Under the pieces are notes generated by a model. The model did not search any database and was not told where the DNA came from. It was given only the letters and a program-made list of their open reading frames with translations. From assembly GCA_021731185.1 (NCBI GenBank), contig JAKFXW010000042.1, forward strand, positions 1 to 6,050: DNA of 6,050 nucleotides. Direction: 5' to 3'. Of this stretch, positions 1 through 4,090 are shown piece after piece. The position numbers and the translations under genes are program-made. Position 1 is the first letter of the stretch. Each line of letters starts with the position of its first letter. Source of the DNA: Gallionellaceae bacterium (GTDB taxonomy: Bacteria; Pseudomonadota; Gammaproteobacteria; Burkholderiales; Gallionellaceae).

Positions 1-16
1 GCCATAGTAAGTCAGA

Positions 17-66
17 ACCAAAGGCAGGCAATTCTCTAAGCTCTGACGAGCTTGAGAAGTTGACAC
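17..66 (+). repeat. Structured repeat, copy A (16-mer + bulged-T hairpin + TTGACAC)
   Basis: The copy opens with ACCAAAGGCAGGCAAT (17-32), found exactly again at 1471-1486. A hairpin follows: TCTC (33-36), an unpaired T (37), AAGCTC (38-43), loop TGAC (44-47), GAGCTT (48-53), GAGA (54-57). Then come AG and TTGACAC (60-66). Copy B at 1471-1520 has the same total length, the same bulge position and the same TTGACAC end, with different but paired stem bases. The TTG at 60 is also the only in-window start codon for the CDF gene, so this copy either forms its translation-initiation region or lies inside its coding sequence. The family is not one I recognise. Confidence 0.7.
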
Positions 67-1223
67 CCGCGTTTGATCCGGTCGATCCGGTGCGCTATCA
101 GGCTGCGCGCAAGAGCACCTGGGTCAGCGCGATTATCAACTTATTGTTATCGGTGCTGCAAATCGCGGTGGGATTTTTTGGTAAATCACAAGCATTGATG
201 GCCGATGGTTTGCATTCGCTGTCTGATCTTTTATCGGATGTTTTGGTGCTGTTTGCGAATCGGCACAGCAGCCAGCGTGCGGATGCCGAGCATCCATATG
301 GCCATGCCAGAATTGAAACCGCAGCGACCTTGGTGTTGGGGATTAGCCTGGCTTTGCTGGGCGGAGCGTTATTGATAATCGCCGTGTTGCGCTTGCAACA
401 ACCTGCACAAATACAAGCCGTGCATCCGTTGGCATTCTGGGTTGCGTTATTGACGCTGGCAGCCAAGGAAGGTTTGTTCCATTATCTGCTATCCGTGGCA
501 AAACGCGTGCGCTCACAAATGTTGGCGGCCAATGCCTGGCATTCACGCTCGGATGCATTTTCATCACTGGTGGTGGTAGTCGGCATCGGCGGCAATTTGC
601 TGGGATATTATTATCTGGATTTAGTCGCGGCAGCGATAGTAGGCGGGATGATTATGCACATGGGCGGCGGCTTCGCCAAGACCGCGTTGTCGGAACTGAT
701 CGACACTGGCTTAGGTGAAAAAGAGGTGGAGGCCATACGCGAAACATTGCTCAAGTCCCCTGGCGTACTTGGCGTGCATGATTTACGCACCCGCAGAATG
801 GCGAATAATGCACTGGTCGATGCACACGTTTTGGTCGAGCCCAAAATCAGCGTGTCCGAAGGACATTACATCGCCGAAACAGCGCGGCTGGCAGTGCTGG
901 CGCAACACCATGTGCTGGATGTGATGGTGCATATTGATCCAGAATTGGACGCAGATGAGCTTCCGCATACCGATTTACCGAGTCGCACCGTTTTGTTGGA
1001 ACACCTTGCGTTGGCGCTGGGCGAGAGTTGGTCGGCTGGAAACAGAGTGACGCTGCACTATTTGCAAGGTAAGGTGGATGTGGATTTATTTATTGACTCA
1101 CGACAAACCGACCAGAATGTGCTGGATACGTTGCAACGCAAGTGTGACCAACTGGTGGCTGAGAACACTTATTTCCACACCATTCACTTACATTGTCCCC
1201 TTGTGGGATGTGGGACATCGTAG
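60..1223 (+). CDS. Cation diffusion facilitator (CDF) family metal efflux protein, extended C-terminus
   Basis: An inner-membrane divalent metal/proton antiporter of the CDF family, probably exporting Zn2+ and related ions. The 387 residues start with a short cytosolic N-terminus. About six membrane segments follow (roughly 20-40, 44-66, 88-110, 124-145, 165-185, 187-207). The metal site in TM2 and TM5 is visible as H52-x3-D56 (ADGLHSLSD) and H161-x3-D165 (HSRSD). This His/Asp pairing is typical of zinc-type CDFs, rather than the Asp-x3-Asp in TM2 of FieF/YiiP. Residues about 212-295 form the usual cytosolic ferredoxin-like dimerisation domain. Residues 300-387 look like a second similar module, which explains the length (FieF is about 300). 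The start is uncertain. TTG 60 gives an N-terminus of normal length but has only a weak GAG upstream. The frame is open to position 3 with no other start codon, so the gene could begin outside the window. The last residues (HLHCPLVGCGTS) are encoded partly by a 17-mer repeated at 4051. Confidence 0.9.
   Translation: MTPAFDPVDPVRYQAARKSTWVSAIINLLLSVLQIAVGFFGKSQALMADGLHSLSDLLSDVLVLFANRHSSQRADAEHPYGHARIETAATLVLGISLALLGGALLIIAVLRLQQPAQIQAVHPLAFWVALLTLAAKEGLFHYLLSVAKRVRSQMLAANAWHSRSDAFSSLVVVVGIGGNLLGYYYLDLVAAAIVGGMIMHMGGGFAKTALSELIDTGLGEKEVEAIRETLLKSPGVLGVHDLRTRRMANNALVDAHVLVEPKISVSEGHYIAETARLAVLAQHHVLDVMVHIDPELDADELPHTDLPSRTVLLEHLALALGESWSAGNRVTLHYLQGKVDVDLFIDSRQTDQNVLDTLQRKCDQLVAENTYFHTIHLHCPLVGCGTS
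1191..1207 (+). repeat. 17-bp exact repeat, copy 1 (CDF gene 3' end)
   Basis: CATTGTCCCCTTGTGGG is identical to 4051-4067 upstream of ntrB. Here it encodes the final residues of the CDF protein. The 6-bp inverted repeat TGTCCC (1194-1199) / GGGACA (1212-1217) starts inside it. An exact 17-mer is not expected by chance in 6 kb, so this is probably a short dispersed genomic repeat. Confidence 0.6.
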
Positions 1224-1226
1224 CGG

Positions 1227-1243
1227 CGCACGAAAGTAGTGCG
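1227..1243. promoter_or_regulatory. Probable NtrC enhancer site 1 (GCAC-N7-GTGC dyad)
   Basis: CGCACGAAAGTAGTGCG is a perfect 5+5 bp dyad with a 7-nt centre. This is the geometry of known NtrC sites (TGCAC-N7-GTGCA in E. coli glnA). It begins 3 nt after the CDF stop and is centred about 187 bp upstream of the predicted glnA sigma-54 start, a normal enhancer distance. It could instead act as an RNA hairpin after the CDF gene, but no T-run follows it, so it is a poor terminator. Confidence 0.6.
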
Positions 1244-1257
1244 TATTTCTGCGGCAT

Positions 1258-1272
1258 GCCCTAGTTCAGGGC
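1258..1272. promoter_or_regulatory. Possible weaker NtrC site 2 (GCCC-N7-GGGC dyad)
   Basis: GCCCT-AGTTC-AGGGC is a perfect dyad with the same N7 geometry as site 1, but each half-site has C or G where the consensus has A or T. Its half-sites start exactly 30 bp after those of site 1. Paired NtrC sites about three helical turns apart are known at E. coli glnA, which supports a weak cooperative partner site. The sequence alone does not prove binding. Confidence 0.4.
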
Positions 1273-1395
1273 GCGTGATTGAATCGTAGCAGTTAGTATG
1301 ACCAATACCAGTGATTTATCTTGACGACTATGGCAGAATTACGCCCCTGATGTTGTTGAGAGTTTGGGTGCAGGCAGTGCGCTATAAAAAGAGTG

Positions 1396-1411
1396 TGGCA
1401 CGGCTTGTGCT
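1396..1411 (+). promoter_or_regulatory. Sigma-54 (-24/-12) promoter of glnA
   Basis: TGGCACGGCTTGTGCT matches the RpoN consensus TGGCAC-N5-TTGCW except for one base of the -12 element. GG (1397-1398) and GC (1409-1410) are separated by exactly 10 bp. The predicted transcription start is near 1422, giving a leader of about 200 nt. Glutamine synthetase genes are classic NtrC/sigma-54 targets, and the NtrC-like dyads upstream fit this. Confidence 0.85.
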
Positions 1412-1433
1412 GTTTAGTCGCTGAGTCGCCACT

Positions 1434-1449
1434 ACCAAGGGTAGGCAAT
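1434..1449 (+). repeat. Structured repeat, partial copy C
   Basis: ACCAAGGGTAGGCAAT matches the 16-mer of copies A and B at 14 of 16 positions. It lies 37 nt before copy B. It is followed by a different short hairpin, CAACC (1457-1461), TTC, GGTTG (1465-1469), and then runs directly into copy B, so the bulged-T hairpin and TTGACAC end are missing. Its first part also forms CTACC-AAG-GGTAG (1432-1444). Confidence 0.55.
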
Positions 1450-1470
1450 CCGCATCCAACCTTCGGTTGC

Positions 1471-1520
1471 ACCAAAGGCAGGCAATCCACTGTTCAGCAA
1501 GTGGAACGTGGAGTTGACAC
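1471..1520 (+). repeat. Structured repeat, copy B (in glnA leader)
   Basis: The copy has the exact 16-mer (1471-1486), then CCAC (1487-1490), an unpaired T (1491), GTTC (1492-1495), an 8-nt loop (1496-1503), GAAC (1504-1507), GTGG (1508-1511), AG and TTGACAC (1514-1520). Of the eight pairs shared with copy A, five differ on both sides yet remain paired, and the unpaired T is at the same offset. In B an alternative stem, CCACT (1487-1491) with AGTGG (1500-1504), is also possible. The copy lies inside the predicted 5' leader of glnA. Confidence 0.7.
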
Positions 1521-1541
1521 AGCGGAATTGACACGGTTGAA
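1514..1541 (+). repeat. Tandem 14-nt direct repeat beginning TTGACAC
   Basis: TTGACACAGCGGAA is followed directly by TTGACACGGTTGAA, matching at 11 of 14 positions. The first unit overlaps the end of copy B. The TTGACA hexamers resemble sigma-70 -35 boxes, but neither has a good -10 element at normal spacing. Confidence 0.5.
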
Positions 1542-1622
1542 CACTTATTCAATTTTCCAATATTCAATGTTTTAGTCGGGTTGCCAATTTTTTATTATTT
1601 ACGTTTTATATAGGGGAAAGTT

Positions 1623-3044
1623 ATGTCGAAGTCGTCTGCTGATGTTGTAAAGTTAATTAAAGATAATGAAGTTAAATTTGTCGATCTGCGTTTTACTGAC
1701 ACACGCGGTAAAGAGCAGCATGTTTCTATACCCAGCCATATCGTGGCAGACAACAAGGATTGGTTTGAAACGGGTCACGCTTTCGATGGCTCTTCCATCG
1801 CGGGTTGGAAAGGTATTCAAGCATCAGACATGTTGTTGATGGCAGATGCGGGCACGGCCTTTATCGACCCATTCATGGACGAAACAACACTGGTCATGAG
1901 CTGCGATGTGATCGAGCCATCCAACGGCAAAGGTTACGACCGCGATCCACGCTCGATCGCTAAACGCGGCGAAGCGTATTTGAAATCCACCAAGATTGGC
2001 GACACCGCTTATTTCGGCCCTGAACCAGAATTTTTCATCTTTGATTCGGTCAACTGGCAAGTCAATATGTCGGGTTGTTTTGTCAAAATCAATTCTGAAG
2101 AAGCAGCATGGTCGTCAGCGGAAAAATTTGATGGTGGCAATACTGGTCATCGCCCCCCGGTGAAAGGCGGCTATTTCCCTGTGCCGCCAGTTGATTCGCT
2201 GCAGGATATCCGTTCGGCCATGTGCTTGATTCTGGACAGCATCGGTGTGCCAGTTGAAGTGCACCACCATGAGGTTGCTACCGCTGGTCAATGCGAAATC
2301 GGTACACGTTTTGATACGCTGGTGCGCCGCGCGGATCAGACACAAAAATTAAAATACGTGGTGCACAATGTCGCGCATCAATATGGCAAAACCGCCACCT
2401 TCATGCCTAAGCCGATTGTGGGCGACAATGGTTCTGGTATGCACGTCCATCAATCTGTATGGAAGGATGGCAAAAATCTGTTCGCGGGCAACGGTTATGC
2501 GGGCATGTCTGAGTTGGCACTGTATTACATTGGCGGCATTATCAAGCACGCTAAAGCACTAAACGCGATCACCAACCCCGGCACCAATTCATATAAGCGG
2601 CTGGTTCCCGGCTTTGAGGCGCCAGTTAAATTAGCTTATTCAGCACGTAACCGCTCTGCCTCGATTCGTATTCCATTTGTACAAAGCGATAAGGCGCGTC
2701 GTATCGAAGTTCGTTTCCCAGACCCGACTGCCAACCCATATCTGGCTTTCACCGCCATGATGATGGCGGGCTTGGATGGCATTCAGAACAAGATACATCC
2801 TGGCGATCCAGCCGATAAAAATCTGTATGACCTGCCACCTGAAGAAGATGCAAAAATCCCAACAGTTTGTTCCAGTCTGGAGATGGCATTGGAAGCGTTG
2901 GACACAGACCGTGAGTTTTTGACTCGTGGCGGCGTGTTCTCGAATGACTTTATCGATTCATTTATTGAATTGAAAATGGAAGAGGTCACACGTTTCCGCA
3001 TGACTACACATCCTGTGGAATTTGATATGTACTACAGCCTGTAA
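1623..3044 (+). CDS. glnA: Glutamine synthetase type I (GSI-beta)
   Basis: Makes glutamine from glutamate, ammonia and ATP in the cytosol, the entry point of ammonium assimilation. It is a dodecamer in this family. The 473 residues match the usual 468-471 of proteobacterial GlnA, so the gene is complete. The N-terminal beta-grasp part carries FDGSS (54-58). The catalytic domain has the metal-binding GPEPEFFIF segment, HHHEVATAGQCEIG, the ATP-binding signature KPIVGDNGSGMHVH (263-276), the NPGTNSYKRL loop, RNRSASIRIP and the RRIEVRFPDPTANPY active-site stretch. Tyr402 in KNLYDLPPEE is the adenylylation site used by GlnE. This marks the GSI-beta subtype and predicts covalent control by nitrogen status. 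ATG 1623 is preceded by AGGGGA (1612-1617) at normal spacing. Expression is probably driven by the sigma-54 promoter at 1396-1411 with NtrC. A strong terminator follows 20 nt after the stop. Confidence 0.98.
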   Translation: MSKSSADVVKLIKDNEVKFVDLRFTDTRGKEQHVSIPSHIVADNKDWFETGHAFDGSSIAGWKGIQASDMLLMADAGTAFIDPFMDETTLVMSCDVIEPSNGKGYDRDPRSIAKRGEAYLKSTKIGDTAYFGPEPEFFIFDSVNWQVNMSGCFVKINSEEAAWSSAEKFDGGNTGHRPPVKGGYFPVPPVDSLQDIRSAMCLILDSIGVPVEVHHHEVATAGQCEIGTRFDTLVRRADQTQKLKYVVHNVAHQYGKTATFMPKPIVGDNGSGMHVHQSVWKDGKNLFAGNGYAGMSELALYYIGGIIKHAKALNAITNPGTNSYKRLVPGFEAPVKLAYSARNRSASIRIPFVQSDKARRIEVRFPDPTANPYLAFTAMMMAGLDGIQNKIHPGDPADKNLYDLPPEEDAKIPTVCSSLEMALEALDTDREFLTRGGVFSNDFIDSFIELKMEEVTRFRMTTHPVEFDMYYSL

Positions 3045-3064
3045 ACAACGTTACAGTCACAGGA

Positions 3065-3095
3065 AAAACGGAGCCGCTGGCTCCGTTTTCTTTTT
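3065..3095 (+). terminator. Intrinsic terminator of glnA
   Basis: AAAACGGAGCC (3065-3075), loop GCT, GGCTCCGTTTT (3079-3089) form a perfect 11-bp stem, followed by CTTTTT. The A-run on the left arm gives a T-run on the opposite strand too, so it may work in both directions. It implies that glnA is mainly monocistronic and that ntrBC needs its own promoter. Confidence 0.9.
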
Positions 3096-3109
3096 GGCGC
3101 AAACGCCAA
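3094..3109. other. Short hairpin after the glnA terminator
   Basis: TTGGCG (3094-3099), CAAA, CGCCAA (3104-3109) is a perfect 6-bp stem overlapping the terminator T-run. No T-run follows on the + strand, so it is not a terminator for glnA by itself. It may be incidental. Confidence 0.35.
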
Positions 3110-3135
3110 CCAACTTGATCAATTGCCTGCGCAAA

Positions 3136-3416
3136 CTAAGGAAGCACTGATTTAATCCCACATGGCCGCGACATCGGCTTTACGGGATGGAATGCACGGA
3201 GCAAGGTGACGCTAAGGGTCGTTCCCTTGGCTAGCCTTGCGACAATGCAGGCCGCCCGCAAAGCCATGTCCCGTATGGGTTGCGACCAAATTGCGCGCTC
3301 GCTGTGTTGCATCCCTCGCCAGGGAGAATGACCCCTGACCTTCGGGATGCGCCTTGCGATCATCGCAATTTGGTCTGCAACGCGGCTCATGGAGGATTCA
3401 ATCAGTGCTTCCCTAA
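3136..3416. mobile_element. IS5-family-type MITE with CTAA target-site duplication
   Basis: The element spans 3140-3412 (273 bp) and is flanked by a perfect 4-bp direct repeat CTAA at 3136-3139 and 3413-3416. The terminal inverted repeats are GGAAGCACTGATTTAATCC (3140-3158) and its complement at 3394-3412, 18 of 19 identical, with weaker similarity continuing to about 30 bp (CATG and CCGCG on both sides). A CTAA duplication is characteristic of IS5-group transposases (YTAR targets). No transposase is encoded. The single open frame, on the minus strand, covers almost the whole element and resembles nothing I know, so this is a non-autonomous MITE. Nearly the whole element is made of nested inverted repeats: 3171-3186 with 3255-3269, 3201-3218 with 3224-3240, 3279-3295 with 3364-3381, and 3309-3315 with 3344-3350. 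It inserted between the glnA terminator and the promoter of the next gene, breaking neither. Confidence 0.85.
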
Positions 3417-3426
3417 GCATCACTAT

Positions 3427-3455
3427 TTGTCACGCTCTAGCACTTTGCCTATACT
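3427..3455 (+). promoter_or_regulatory. Sigma-70-type promoter of the DUF4124 gene
   Basis: TTGTCA (3427-3432) and TATACT (3450-3455) are separated by 17 bp, each one mismatch from consensus. The predicted start is near 3462, 37 nt before the ATG at 3499. The -35 box begins 10 bp after the MITE target duplication, so the insertion lies just upstream and could have changed upstream control. Confidence 0.65.
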
Positions 3456-3498
3456 TCGCCATGAAAATCATTTCACGGCATTCTTACAAGGTATCAAA

Positions 3499-3963
3499 AT
3501 GAAATCATGTTTTATGCTCGCACTGCTTTTGCTCGCGCCATTAGCACACGCCGAAATTTATAAAAGCATCGACCCAGACGGTCAGGTTACTTATTCCAGC
3601 ACGCCCACTAAAGGTGCAAAGAAGATGGATTTAGGCATGCCGCCCAAGCCCCCTGTTCGCGCGCGTAACAATCCCACGCCGCATAATTTTCCTAAAATAG
3701 ATTCGGCAACGCAAAAAAATCGCGATCAAGCGCGCAATAACATTTTACAAAATGAATTGACCTCAGAAATAAAATTGTTGGGGGAGTCACGTCAGCAGCT
3801 AGCAGACAGTGCTGCCAACCCTGAGTTATACGTGGATAAAGACGGCAAGGCGACGCCTAACCCGACGCGCCATGCTGATAAAATTAGATCCTTGCAGCGA
3901 CGTATCACATTGCACGAACACAATATCGAGGCTCTTCAAGCGGAATTATCCAGGTCTCGCTGA
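3499..3963 (+). CDS. Secreted DUF4124 domain protein with C-terminal coiled coil
   Basis: A 154-residue exported protein of unknown function. Residues 1-18 are a signal peptide (Lys at 2, hydrophobic LALLLLAPLA, cleavage after AHA). The mature protein starts with EIYKSIDPDGQVTYSSTP, the short DUF4124 motif, a small beta-rich domain found in many beta- and gammaproteobacterial periplasmic proteins. A Pro/Lys/Arg-rich linker follows. Charged helices at about 75-105 and 127-154 look like coiled coil. The chosen ATG has AAGG (3488-3491) at good spacing and gives the signal peptide directly at residue 1. The same frame is open further upstream into the MITE, but that extension encodes no sensible N-terminus. 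As I recall, a DUF4124 gene between glnA and ntrB is common in Betaproteobacteria, but no role in nitrogen control is established. Translation ends 12 bp before the ntrBC sigma-54 promoter. Confidence 0.85.
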   Translation: MKSCFMLALLLLAPLAHAEIYKSIDPDGQVTYSSTPTKGAKKMDLGMPPKPPVRARNNPTPHNFPKIDSATQKNRDQARNNILQNELTSEIKLLGESRQQLADSAANPELYVDKDGKATPNPTRHADKIRSLQRRITLHEHNIEALQAELSRSR

Positions 3964-3975
3964 TAACTTTAGCCG

Positions 3976-3991
3976 TGGCACGCTTTCTGCA
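3976..3991 (+). promoter_or_regulatory. Sigma-54 (-24/-12) promoter of ntrBC
   Basis: TGGCACGCTTTCTGCA matches TGGCAC-N5-TTGCW at all but one base, with GG (3977-3978) and GC (3989-3990) separated by 10 bp. The predicted start is near 4002, 89 nt before ntrB. It suggests that ntrBC is activated by its own product NtrC under nitrogen limitation. I see no dyad of the GCAC-N7-GTGC type within about 200 bp upstream, so the enhancer may be degenerate, more distant, or shared. Confidence 0.75.
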
Positions 3992-4050
3992 TTATGAAAT
4001 GGGCAGCATGGAATTCCGCTCTGATAGGGGCGTTTTCTTTATCGTAATTT

Positions 4051-4067
4051 CATTGTCCCCTTGTGGG
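4051..4067 (+). repeat. 17-bp exact repeat, copy 2 (ntrB leader)
   Basis: CATTGTCCCCTTGTGGG is identical to 1191-1207. It lies in the predicted 5' leader of ntrB and contains a TTG (4061) in frame with ntrB. Similarity to copy 1 fades after the 17-mer. Confidence 0.6.
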
Positions 4068-4090
4068 GCTACGCATCGCGTATTCAAATC

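Larger units (their letters stand above)
1224..1622 (+). promoter_or_regulatory. 399-bp glnA regulatory region and leader
   Basis: No credible gene lies between the CDF stop and glnA. In order, the region holds two NtrC-like dyads (1227-1243, 1258-1272), a sigma-54 promoter (1396-1411), a partial repeat copy C (1434-1449), three short hairpins (1432-1444, 1457-1469, 1487-1511), repeat copy B (1471-1520), a tandem 14-nt repeat (1514-1541), and an AT-rich stretch leading to a Shine-Dalgarno sequence at 1612-1617. Between the dyads and the promoter (about 1273-1395) I see no clear IHF site or other signal. Confidence 0.75.

Noticed and set aside
43..49. CTGACGA resembling the hammerhead ribozyme core
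   Set aside because: The required GAAA and cleavage-site partners are absent, and copy B of the repeat does not keep these bases.
1273..1395. IHF binding site between the NtrC-like dyads and the glnA promoter
   Set aside because: No sequence on either strand matches WATCAA-N4-TTR well enough.
1434..1520. CRISPR-like array from the repeated 16-mers
   Set aside because: There are only two or three imperfect copies with hairpins between them, no regular spacers, and no cas genes.
1514..1556. Sigma-70 promoter from the two TTGACA hexamers before glnA
   Set aside because: No acceptable -10 box lies 16-18 bp downstream of either hexamer, and the hexamers belong to a repeated element.
1393..1575. 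60-residue + strand open frame in the glnA leader
   Set aside because: It starts within the sigma-54 promoter upstream of the predicted transcript start, has no Shine-Dalgarno and consists of repeat sequence.
3121..3130. Reverse-strand match to part of the 16-mer repeat (AATTGCCTGC)
   Set aside because: Only about 10 bp match and none of the hairpin is present, so chance is sufficient.
3136..3423. 95-residue minus-strand open frame
   Set aside because: It coincides with the MITE and its ends. It has no transposase motifs, and an open frame through palindromic DNA can arise by chance.
3280..3498. Upstream extension of the DUF4124 frame into the MITE, giving 227 residues
   Set aside because: The extension is encoded by MITE sequence and its flank, and it would bury the signal peptide. 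ATG 3499 has a Shine-Dalgarno and starts exactly at the signal sequence.
4061..4090. TTG start at 4061 for ntrB
   Set aside because: It lies in the 17-mer repeat and adds residues not typical of NtrB. ATG 4091 gives the standard N-terminus.
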